DNA from: Streptomyces canus
Lineage (GTDB): Bacteria > Actinomycetota > Actinomycetes > Streptomycetales > Streptomycetaceae
NCBI RefSeq assembly: GCF_041435015.1
Contig: NZ_CP107989.1
Span: 1,116,001 to 1,180,000, forward strand
Length of the DNA stretch: 64,000 nt
Direction: 5' to 3'
Of this stretch, positions 24,805 to 31,915 are shown one piece after another (the stretch's first letter is position 1; each line of letters opens with the position of its first letter). The notes below the pieces were generated by a model, which ran no database searches, was not told where the DNA came from, and worked only from the letters and a program-made list of their open reading frames with translations. The position numbers and the translations under genes were made by a program.

Positions 24805-25860
24805 TCACCCCTTCCATGGTCTCGACTCGACCCACACTTTTTGAAAATGTCGAGAATAGCGAACGAACATTCCATTGGAATCAGCGCTTTCTAGTTCGAA
24901 TGTGGGCGTGTTGTCGCCTGAGATATAGCGCACATAAGGCGTGATGAGAATGCGATCGTCGCCGCGGACGATGCTGACGGTAGGTGGCCCGTCATACACA
25001 TGCACCTTCATTCGTCCGTCGCAGGCTTCAGACATGACGCGAAAGCGAGCAAGGGCTGCCCGGATCCGTGGAGCGATGGTTCCTGACGGGTTGCCCTCCT
25101 CCCGGTCCACACTGAGCGTTCCGCTGTGCTCTGGATCTAACAGGAGCACACGGATGTCGCAGCCTCTGCCCGCCGCGCTCGCCAGCAGTTCGGGGACCTC
25201 GTCGTCGTCGGCGTACCCGTGTTCTGCCATTCCGTAGAGCCAGACGTGTTGGCCGGCACCCTGCAGTACCTCGTTCCAAGTGTGACGCGGTACCGCGCCC
25301 CTGATCGGGTATGCCTTGATCAGGTCAGGCAGTCCTGGTGCCCGCACGGGAGACACCTTTGCCGCTTTCAAATCTTTCAAGATCTGATCTGCGGCAGGGC
25401 GGACCGCATTGGCCAGCTGGTCCAAGTACGTCACCGCGTCCGGCGACGGCGGAGCGCCGTGACACCGGGGATCCTGGTAGAGCACCCAGGTGACGCCGAG
25501 GAGATCGCTGGGCAATGCCAGGTTCTTGGCACAGTGGCCGCACAGTAGGCCGAACGTGCGCTCCCGGCCGAGCGCTCCGATGAACAGGCCCAACTCGAAG
25601 ACGACATTGTCCCGGGGCGTCCAGGAACTGGTTCCCTCCCTGGTGCGGAGATCGTCGGTGGTCAGAACCAGCACAGCGCCGTCGATCTCTGACTGCGCGA
25701 TCTCATCCAATCGCTCGATCACCGTCGTAGAAGCGGCGAAAGCACGGTCGAACCAGGCAGTTGGGGCAGCCGCTAGGGACAAGGCCTCGCGCAGGGCATG
25801 GGCAATATCCTTGGCTTCGCCTGATGAACCAATGAAGATCCGCGGCCTGAACGTCACCAC
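24805..25860 (-). CDS. TIR-like (Cap12/Pycsar type) fused to DUF5919 sensor domain
   Basis: A 351-residue protein. Residues 5-150 form the TIR-like domain of CBASS Cap12 and Pycsar effectors: RIFIGSSGEAKDIAHALREAL, AVLVLTTDDL, and PRDNVVFELGLFIGALGR with Glu89 as the likely catalytic residue for NAD cleavage. Residues about 178-350 match DUF5919: PIRGAVPRHTWNEVL, GCDIRVLLLDPEHSG, RIRAALARF, VSIVRGDDRILI and a YSRHFQKVW end. In other actinobacterial proteins DUF5919 is usually joined to a helix-turn-helix, so joining it to a TIR effector is unusual; it probably senses a ligand. GTG 25860 is the start. A TTA codon lies at 25138-25140. The composition is less GC-rich than the core genome. Confidence 0.82.
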   Translation of the reverse strand: MVTFRPRIFIGSSGEAKDIAHALREALSLAAAPTAWFDRAFAASTTVIERLDEIAQSEIDGAVLVLTTDDLRTREGTSSWTPRDNVVFELGLFIGALGRERTFGLLCGHCAKNLALPSDLLGVTWVLYQDPRCHGAPPSPDAVTYLDQLANAVRPAADQILKDLKAAKVSPVRAPGLPDLIKAYPIRGAVPRHTWNEVLQGAGQHVWLYGMAEHGYADDDEVPELLASAAGRGCDIRVLLLDPEHSGTLSVDREEGNPSGTIAPRIRAALARFRVMSEACDGRMKVHVYDGPPTVSIVRGDDRILITPYVRYISGDNTPTFELESADSNGMFVRYSRHFQKVWVESRPWKG

Positions 25861-25893
25861 TGCCAGCGCCCCCGCCCGGTGTCACGCACACCC

Positions 25894-26118
25894 TCAGCTC
25901 TCCATGAGAGTCTCGCACTCAGGAACCCATTTTATGCACCGAGGACAAAAGTCGAGCCCGCCCGCCGTCGTCGATGATCGCGGACAGTCTGGCATCGCTT
26001 CCCGGTTCGTGAGGCCCTGTCGAACTGGGCGATGGAACGCGGGAGTGCTGCTGCTCGAAGGAGGCTGGGTCCGCACCAGTCCACGCCAGACGCGGCCGGC
26101 GTGACCTGCAATAGCCAC
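25894..26118 (-). CDS. doubtful 74-codon ORF upstream of the TIR gene
   Basis: The frame ends with DFCPRCIKWVPECETLMES, a possible CXXC zinc ribbon, 33 bases before the TIR start on the same strand. The start (GTG 26118) has only a weak ribosome site, and the first 45 residues look like random translation. It may be a real small protein, a remnant, or chance. Confidence 0.2.
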   Translation of the reverse strand: MAIAGHAGRVWRGLVRTQPPSSSSTPAFHRPVRQGLTNREAMPDCPRSSTTAGGLDFCPRCIKWVPECETLMES

Positions 26119-26385
26119 CGCTCTCGGAGTTGAGGTTGGGAGCTGACGTCATGGTGCGGACTGTGGTGGCCGCCACCGACAACGAGCCCGTGGATCCTCG
26201 CACGGTCGGTGCCGGTCGGTATGCCGCTGGGGGTTCAGAAGCCGTCGAGGAAGTCGAGGTAGCCCCATCTTGGCCTCGTCGGCCCGCTGGACGTACCGGG
26301 CGGCACAGAGCCGCCGAACGAGCACGGTTCACTTCATGTGTGTCCACACACCCCACATGCTCTTGGTCAGCATCAACGAATTGAC
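26119..26385. other. non-coding or decayed segment at the right end of the island
   Basis: No convincing gene is seen on either strand. The last 20-30 bases are the right inverted end of the island. The rest probably represents eroded insertion-sequence DNA, since several short frames (for example one ending RPRWGYLDFLDGF on the minus strand) look like broken protein ends. Confidence 0.4.
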
Positions 26386-26402
26386 CTAACGAAGCACTAC
26401 TA

Positions 26403-26542
26403 GGGCCTGTCCGGCGGATCAGGCCGACTTCAAGCAACGGTGTCTGATCAGTGCGGGTGGGCGGGTCATGGGCGTCTCGGCTTCGCTCGAGCGGGGTGCG
26501 TGCCAGACCCCGCGACGGCGGCATGATCCGCCGGACAGGCCC
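26403..26542. mobile_element. 140-bp MITE-like element with perfect 19-bp terminal inverted repeats
   Basis: gggcctgtccggcggatca (26403-26421) is repeated perfectly inverted at 26524-26542. The 102-base interior has no start codon with a ribosome site and no transposase; it reads through as a Arg/Pro-rich translation on the minus strand only by chance. The structure is that of a non-autonomous miniature element mobilised in trans. No clear target duplication was found. It abuts the right end of the 11-kb island. Confidence 0.8.
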
Positions 26543-26692
26543 CAACGGCCCCGCCGACCGGCCGACCTGACGAGAACTCACCGATGAGTTTCCGGTGATG
26601 TGGGGGTCTCCTCATCCAACGGAAAACAAGCTCGGCTACCACAGATACACCGGCCGAACCGAGGCAGGAGCCGAACGCATCGAGGAGACGTC

Positions 26693-26893
26693 ATGTGCAG
26701 CCACCAGCCCCCGTGCCCCACCGCCGACAGCCCCTGTCACCACACCGCGGTGATCGTCTCGGCCCATCCCGAACAGGGCTGGAGCCTGCTGTGCAACGGC
26801 ACCATCGTCTTCGACGACACCGGTGAACTCCTGCCGGACGGACGGGTCGTGAGCCCGCACCGCACCCCCGGCGCGCTGGCCACGGCCGCCTGA
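26693..26893 (+). CDS. DUF5999 family protein
   Basis: A 66-residue protein beginning MCSHQPPCPTADS and continuing HPEQGWSLLCNGTIVFDDTG and ELLPDGRVVSPHR, the full signature of the Streptomyces DUF5999 family. Three cysteines and His residues near the N-terminus could bind a metal. GAGGAGAC precedes ATG 26693 at good spacing. The function is unknown. It is convergent with the lipoprotein gene, with one base between the stops. Confidence 0.88.
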   Translation: MCSHQPPCPTADSPCHHTAVIVSAHPEQGWSLLCNGTIVFDDTGELLPDGRVVSPHRTPGALATAA

Positions 26894-26894
26894 G

Positions 26895-27500
26895 TCAATA
26901 CCGTTGCGCCTTCGCCAGCCTGGGTGTCAGCACCGGCTCGGTGGGCTTGCGGCTGACGGCGACCGGCTGCGCCTTCTCCCCCGGCTCGAGGTCCTCGGCG
27001 CCGACGTACCGGGTCTCCACCACCTTGCCGGACGAGTCGAGGAAGTCGACCTGGGCGGCGTACGAGGCCGTCTTGTCGGTCTTGTTGGTGATGGTGACGA
27101 CGACGGCGAGCAGACCGCCGGTCTCGGAGCGCGGCTTGCCGGTCATGGTGACGTCGGACATCGCGTTGCCCTGTCCGTCGACCTTGGCGAGTTCTGTCCG
27201 CGCGGCTTTGTTGGCACGCTCCACCTCCGCGGAGACGGAGGCCTCGAAGGAGGAGGCGGCAGCCGAGGCGGACGCGGCCCGCTGGGAGGCCTCGGCCCGC
27301 ACCGAGGCCTTGGCGGACGCGAGCGCGGAGGCCGCGTTGCCGGAGAAGGAGGCCGTGTCCGGGGCCGTGGGCGTGGCGGAGGACGTCGACGAGCCGCCGG
27401 AGTCGTCGTCGCAGGCCGCCAGGGTGAGCGCGCTCGCGGCGGCCAGGGCCACGGCGAGGGCGGCGATCCGGGACCGTCCGTGGGGTGACGGTGTGCTCAT
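26895..27500 (-). CDS. lipoprotein with FxLyD domain
   Basis: A 201-residue protein. ATG 27500 gives a short basic N-terminus, a hydrophobic run and the lipobox LAAC (Cys near residue 29). A Ser/Ala-rich, helix-forming spacer (ALASAKASVRAEASQRAA and following) is probably a coiled coil lying in the cell wall. The last 90 residues form an FxLyD beta-sandwich (VVVTITNKTDKTASYAAQVD, then GAEDLEPGEKAQ). FxLyD proteins are extracellular; no enzymatic role is known. Confidence 0.85.
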   Translation of the reverse strand: MSTPSPHGRSRIAALAVALAAASALTLAACDDDSGGSSTSSATPTAPDTASFSGNAASALASAKASVRAEASQRAASASAAASSFEASVSAEVERANKAARTELAKVDGQGNAMSDVTMTGKPRSETGGLLAVVVTITNKTDKTASYAAQVDFLDSSGKVVETRYVGAEDLEPGEKAQPVAVSRKPTEPVLTPRLAKAQRY

Positions 27501-27608
27501 CGACTGACGTCCTCTCGACTCCGGCGTCGACACATGGCCGAAATGAACCTTATGCCGGAATCGAGAGTCGGGCATGTCGCCGCCCACGGGCCGTCCGGGT
27601 GTCCGGCG

Positions 27609-28910
27609 TCAGGCCTCCTCACGGGCGAGGGCGAGCAGCCGGTCCAGGACGCGGGGGCCGCCCGCACGGATTCCGTCGTGCTCGAACTCGTCCGTCACCC
27701 AGGTGCGCAGACCGCGGATCGCGCGGGCGGTCTCCAGGGAGTGGACCGTGTCGACGTACATGTCGTCGTGGTAGACGGCGGCGGCGACGGGGACCTCGTT
27801 GACGGCGAGGCGGGCCGGGTCGTAGAGAGGCTGCCAGTCGGTGCGGGCGGCGAGGAGTTCGGCCGTCTCGCGCAGCGGGCGCAGGGCCGGGTCGCAGTCG
27901 AACAGCCAGGGGTGGATGGACTCGCCGGTGAACAGCAACGGCTCGTCGCCGGCGAGGGTCTTGGCCGCGTCGAACTGTGGGAACTCGGCGCGCACCCGTT
28001 CGGCCGACCAGGCGGTGGGGCGCTCGTCCTGGCCGTAGGTCGCCTCGTGGACGAGGGCGTAGAGCGGGTGGGGCGCGTAGGAGAGGAGGCCCTGGACCTC
28101 TTCCTGGAACGCGTCGGAGAGCTCCGGACCCTGCGGGGAGCGGACGAAGGCGTGCTCCAGCAGGTAGTGCAGCCGGTGACTGCCCTCGCCGCCGCCGAGG
28201 AGGATGCCGAGGGACTGGAAGGCCTCGACGGTCAGGCGGTAGCCGTTCGGCAGGGTGACGTCGCGGGTGAGGAGATGGTCGGCGATACGACGGGCCCGTT
28301 CGACGTCCTGCGGATAGCGGGCGTAGTGCGCGGCGACCTTGCGCTCCACACGCGGGTAGGCGGCCCGGTAGACGTCGTCGGCGTGGGCGTCGAGGGAGGG
28401 CAGACCGCCGGTGATGACGGCGGCGGTGAGGCCCTCGGGGGCGAGGGACAGATAGGTCGTGGCGCAGAAACCGCCGAAGCTCTGGCCCAGGACGGTCCAG
28501 GGGGCGCCGCCGGTCACCTGGGCGCGGATCGCCTCGCAGTCGCGGACGATGGAGTCGGCTCGGAAGCGGGCCAGGTAGTCGGCCTGTTCGGCGGGACCGC
28601 CGCGCAGCGGCAGCGTCTGACGGTTGGCCGGTGTGGAGTGGCCGGTGCCGCGCTGGTCGAGCAGGAGGACGCGGAACTCCTTCAGGGCCCGGCCGAACCA
28701 GGCCCCCTTGCCGACGAAACGGTTCGCCCCGAAGCCCGGGCCGCCCTGGAGATAGACCAGCCACGGCAGGTTCTGGCCCGCCTTGTCGCTCGCGACGGCC
28801 TCGCGGGCGTAGAGCTCGATCGTCTCCCCGGCCGGGTCGTCGTGGTCGAGGGGGACGGTGAAGCGGCGATCGGTGAGGACGAGGCCGGGCTGGCGGTAGG
28901 TCGCGGTCAA
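27609..28910 (-). CDS. alpha/beta hydrolase, peptidase S33 (prolyl aminopeptidase type)
   Basis: A 433-residue protein with an alpha/beta hydrolase core. LVYLQGGPGFGANR is the oxyanion-hole segment, LLLDQRGTGHS follows, and GQSFGGF near residue 145 carries the nucleophile Ser. The large cap domain and the end HDDMYVDTVHS (catalytic His region) fit the S33 family, which removes N-terminal proline or acts on related amides and esters. No signal peptide is visible. The start is taken as TTG 28910 after GGGAG; the frame upstream has no better start. Confidence 0.82.
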   Translation of the reverse strand: MTATYRQPGLVLTDRRFTVPLDHDDPAGETIELYAREAVASDKAGQNLPWLVYLQGGPGFGANRFVGKGAWFGRALKEFRVLLLDQRGTGHSTPANRQTLPLRGGPAEQADYLARFRADSIVRDCEAIRAQVTGGAPWTVLGQSFGGFCATTYLSLAPEGLTAAVITGGLPSLDAHADDVYRAAYPRVERKVAAHYARYPQDVERARRIADHLLTRDVTLPNGYRLTVEAFQSLGILLGGGEGSHRLHYLLEHAFVRSPQGPELSDAFQEEVQGLLSYAPHPLYALVHEATYGQDERPTAWSAERVRAEFPQFDAAKTLAGDEPLLFTGESIHPWLFDCDPALRPLRETAELLAARTDWQPLYDPARLAVNEVPVAAAVYHDDMYVDTVHSLETARAIRGLRTWVTDEFEHDGIRAGGPRVLDRLLALAREEA

Positions 28911-29014
28911 CAGGGCTCCCGGGACGGACGGACATGCTGTGGACGCGTCCCAGTTCAGCACATGTTCGTCCGCCGTCCGACCCCTTCGATCATGAAATCT
29001 TACTGACTCCCGGG

Positions 29015-30040
29015 TCAGCGGGCCGCCAGGCTGGAGCGCCGTACCACCAGTTCGGGCTGGAGCACCACCCGGCGGTGGTCGTGCCGCTTGCCGGTGGTCT
29101 CCGCCTCCGTCTCCTCCAGAAGCAGTTCGGCGGCCAGGGCGCCCATGGTGACCGCGGGCTGCCGGACCGAGGTGAGCGGGACGGCCGCGGCGGCGGCGAA
29201 CTCGATGTCGTCGTAGCCGACGATGGCGAGGTCGTCGGGGACCGTGATCCCGGCCGCGTACATGGCCTGCAGGACGCCGAGGGCGAGCAGGTCGTTGGCG
29301 CAGAACACGGCGGTCGGGCGGTCGGCGAGGCCGAGGAGACGGGCGCCGGCGTCCCGGCCCGCGGCCACGTCGAGCCGTTCGGTGGGCAGCTCGCGCAGAT
29401 TCTCGGGACCCAGGCCCGCCTCTGCCAGCGCGTTGAGGGCGCCGGTGCGGCGGTCGCGGACCTGGTTGAGGCCGGGCGGGCCGCTGACGTAGGCGATGGA
29501 GCGGTGCCCGGCGTCCACGAGGTGGCGGACGGCCAGGGCGCCGCCGGCCACGTCGTCGACGGAGACCGAGCACTCGGTGGTGCCCTCGGCGACCCGGTCG
29601 ACGAGGACGAAGGGGATGCCGTGGCGGCGGAAGGAGTCGATGTTGCGGCCGGAGGCGTCGGTCGGGGTGAGCAGGACGCCCCGGACCCGCTGCTCCGCGA
29701 AGAGGGACAGGTACTCCGCCTCCTCGCTCGCGCTCTGGGCGCTGTTGCAGACCATGACGCCGAGACCGTCCTCGCGGGCGGCCCGCTCGGCGCCTCGCGC
29801 GACGTCCACGAAGAAGGGGTTGCCCATGTCGAGCACGAGCAGACCCATGATCCGGCTGCGGCCCGCGCGCAGTTGCCGCGCGGACTCGCTGCGGACATAG
29901 CCGAGCCGGTCTATCGCGGACAGGACGCGCGCCCGGGTCTCGGTGGCGACGGAGTCCGGACGATTGATGACGTTCGAGACCGTGCCGACGGAGACTCCGG
30001 CGGCGCGGGCGACGTCCTTGATACCCACCGACTGGGCCAT
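29015..30040 (-). CDS. LacI family regulator, probable rhamnose regulator
   Basis: A 341-residue LacI-type protein. The N-terminal headpiece (IKDVARAAGVSVGTVSNVIN) is followed by the hinge and a periplasmic-binding-like effector domain (AVFCANDLLALGVLQAM, IVGYDDIEFAAAAAVPLTSV). It is the last gene on the rhamnose transport strand, 80 bases after the BNR_4 gene, so it is probably transcribed with the operon it controls. It most likely binds the TGAAA/TTTCA-type palindromes in the rhaT-rhaI gap and releases them in the presence of rhamnose or a rhamnose metabolite; this assignment rests on position only. Confidence 0.85.
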   Translation of the reverse strand: MAQSVGIKDVARAAGVSVGTVSNVINRPDSVATETRARVLSAIDRLGYVRSESARQLRAGRSRIMGLLVLDMGNPFFVDVARGAERAAREDGLGVMVCNSAQSASEEAEYLSLFAEQRVRGVLLTPTDASGRNIDSFRRHGIPFVLVDRVAEGTTECSVSVDDVAGGALAVRHLVDAGHRSIAYVSGPPGLNQVRDRRTGALNALAEAGLGPENLRELPTERLDVAAGRDAGARLLGLADRPTAVFCANDLLALGVLQAMYAAGITVPDDLAIVGYDDIEFAAAAAVPLTSVRQPAVTMGALAAELLLEETEAETTGKRHDHRRVVLQPELVVRRSSLAAR

Positions 30041-30120
30041 CGGGCAGGGACCTCCAGGAAGACGGGGGGCGACAGGACGACCTTCACATTATCGTCGAGT
30101 CGCCCCCACACCGGTCACGA

Positions 30121-31545
30121 TCAGGCAGGCAGTGCGAAGTCGACGACGTGGAGCGCCGAGGGGGTCGTACCGCTCGACTTCTCCTGGTACATGAACGACA
30201 GCACGTTGCTCTGCGCGATCCGCATCTCGTCGATCACGACCTCGCCGAAGGCGTTGAGGCCGCTGCCGTCGAACAGGACCGTCCAGTCGGTGTACCCGGA
30301 CGCCTTGGAGGCACCGGCGATCCGGCCGAACGGGAAGATCGCGTAGGCATTGTCGTACTTGTCCAGGATCAGTTTGGTGCGCTGGCTGGAGCCGAGCACG
30401 ACCGGTATCTCGGTCTTCTGCCAGCTGCCCGAGGAGTTCTTGCGGACGTGGAAGGCGCGGCCGTTGGCGGTGCGGTCGGAGACGTAGTTCGTGGTGCACT
30501 GGCCGAAGCGGCCGGGGACGTACGAGATGATCGCGTGCGGCAGACCCGAGGAGTCCGTGAACTGGCTCTCCTGGTTCATCAGGGAGTGGTCCGGGTTCAG
30601 CGCGTCGATGACCAGGCCGCTGTCGGTGACGGCGACCTTGTCGGAGCCGCCGGTGGTGCCGACGACGGTGCCGGCGTTGGTGCGCCAGGTGCGGCCGCGG
30701 TCGTCGGAGTAGACGTAGCCGGTGTCGTGGTTGGTGATGCCGCCGCTGCTGCACATCACGGCGGCGTTCTGCTCGCGCCAGGTGAAGAAGGAGTGCAGCC
30801 GGCCGTTCTTGTCGTAGTCGATGCCGTGCAGGTACATGTTGCGGGCCGTCGAGGAGCCGTGCTCGCTGGTGTAGGTGCCGGTGGAGGCGGACCACTCGCC
30901 GAGGTTGGTCCAGGTCGAACCGTCGTACTCCGCCAGGGCGTTGCGGCCGTTGCCGGATATCCCGGCCCGGTAGCTGAGCTGGAGCTTGCCGTCGGGTGTG
31001 GAGACGAACTGCGGGTAGGTGAACTGCGACGTGAGGGCCAGGCCGTCCAGGGTGGACTGGGGTGCGCCGAACCGGGCCGCGGTCCAGCTCAGTCCTGACG
31101 GGTTGTCCATGAGGCCGGCGACCGACTTGACGTAGGTGAAGCCGTCGCTGTGCGAGTCCATGTTGAGGTGGAGGCGGCCGTCCACCTTGGAGACGCCCAT
31201 GGAGATGACGTTGTGGGAGTCGCTGGTCTTGAGCGTGTGTCCGACCTGGACGGTGGACCAGGTGCTCCCCCCGAGGACGCGGCGGCCGACGACGGCGTTC
31301 TTGTCGGCGGTGTACCAGACGGCGTACTGGTAGCCCTTGTAGGTCAGCAGGCCGTTCTTCTGGAACGAGTTGTTGTTGACGAGGCCGTCGTAGGAGACGA
31401 AGAAGACCGCCTGGTTGTCGAGCGTGGTGGTGCCGGTCCGGGTGACGGAGGGACCGGGGTCGGCGGCGCGGGCGGTGCCGCCGGTGAGCGCGGTGGTGGA
31501 CATGGCGGACACGATGGCACCTGCCAGCAGTGTGCGTCTTCTCAT
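30121..31545 (-). CDS. secreted BNR_4 beta-propeller protein (possible rhamnose-polysaccharide enzyme)
   Basis: A 474-residue protein with a Tat-like or Sec signal (MRRRTLLAGAIVSAMSTTAL, cleavage near TARA). A seven-bladed BNR_4 propeller follows, with NNNSFQKNGLLTYKGYQYAVWYT, DSHNVISMGVSKVDGRLHL, an SEHGSSTARNMYLHG strand and YSDDRGRTWRT (Asp-box). The BNR_4 fold is shared by GH145 L-rhamnosyl-glucuronate hydrolases and PL24/PL25 ulvan lyases. Its place inside a rhamnose operon suggests that it releases rhamnose-containing oligosaccharides outside the cell, for example from ulvan or plant gums. AGGAG precedes ATG 31545 at good spacing. Confidence 0.8.
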   Translation of the reverse strand: MRRRTLLAGAIVSAMSTTALTGGTARAADPGPSVTRTGTTTLDNQAVFFVSYDGLVNNNSFQKNGLLTYKGYQYAVWYTADKNAVVGRRVLGGSTWSTVQVGHTLKTSDSHNVISMGVSKVDGRLHLNMDSHSDGFTYVKSVAGLMDNPSGLSWTAARFGAPQSTLDGLALTSQFTYPQFVSTPDGKLQLSYRAGISGNGRNALAEYDGSTWTNLGEWSASTGTYTSEHGSSTARNMYLHGIDYDKNGRLHSFFTWREQNAAVMCSSGGITNHDTGYVYSDDRGRTWRTNAGTVVGTTGGSDKVAVTDSGLVIDALNPDHSLMNQESQFTDSSGLPHAIISYVPGRFGQCTTNYVSDRTANGRAFHVRKNSSGSWQKTEIPVVLGSSQRTKLILDKYDNAYAIFPFGRIAGASKASGYTDWTVLFDGSGLNAFGEVVIDEMRIAQSNVLSFMYQEKSSGTTPSALHVVDFALPA

Positions 31546-31577
31546 GGGTGCGGCTCCTGATGTCCTGATGGGGAAGG

Positions 31578-31898
31578 TCAGGCGAGGTGGAACACCTCGG
31601 TGAGCGGTTTCATCGCCTCGTCCGGGCGGGCTCCGTCGAGGGACTCGAAGAACTCGCCCATCTCGGCCTGCCAGCGGGCGTTGACCTCGGTGGCTTCCAT
31701 ACCGGCCTTGGCGGCCTCGAAGTCCTCGGTCTCCAGGTAGCCGACGAGCAGGCCGTCGTCGCGCAGGAAGAGCGAGTAGTTGTGCCAGCCGGTGGCCGAG
31801 AGTGCTTCGAGCATCTCCGGCCACACGGCGGCGTGTCGTTCGCGGTACTCGGCGAGCTTGTCCTGACGGACCTTGAGGAGGAAACAGACGCGCTGCAT
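31578..31898 (-). CDS. rhaM: L-rhamnose mutarotase
   Basis: A 106-residue dimeric alpha/beta-barrel-type protein. It begins MQRVCFLLKVRQDKLAEYRE, contains HAAVWPEMLEALSATGWHNY with the catalytic His, and has WQAEMGEFFE near the end, all conserved in RhaM. It interconverts alpha and beta anomers of L-rhamnose so that the isomerase receives its preferred form. It lies 17 bases after rhaS and 32 before the BNR_4 gene. Confidence 0.92.
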   Translation of the reverse strand: MQRVCFLLKVRQDKLAEYRERHAAVWPEMLEALSATGWHNYSLFLRDDGLLVGYLETEDFEAAKAGMEATEVNARWQAEMGEFFESLDGARPDEAMKPLTEVFHLA

Positions 31899-31915
31899 GA
31901 AGTACCGCTCCGCAA

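Larger units (their letters stand above)
15205..26404. mobile_element. accessory island bounded by transposon-like inverted ends
   Basis: The left boundary cctagtagtgcttcgt (15205-15220) recurs perfectly inverted at 26389-26404, and weaker similarity extends a few bases further inward. Each end can be read as CTAG (direct repeat, left 15206-15209, right 26400-26403) followed by the terminal repeat TAGTGCTTCGT. Bringing the CTAG copies together would restore the pentapeptide gene upstream region directly joined to the MITE. Inside are IS3 and IS110 remnants and cargo genes not belonging to the neighbouring chromosome. The TIR/NUDIX part is visibly poorer in GC than the flanks. No intact transposase for these ends was found, so this may be a decayed or nested insertion rather than an active unit. 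Confidence 0.6.

Noticed and set aside
24805..25860. CBASS or Pycsar operon
   Set aside because: The TIR domain is of the same type, but no CD-NTase, nucleotidyl cyclase or cap gene is in the neighbourhood, so it is treated as a different module.
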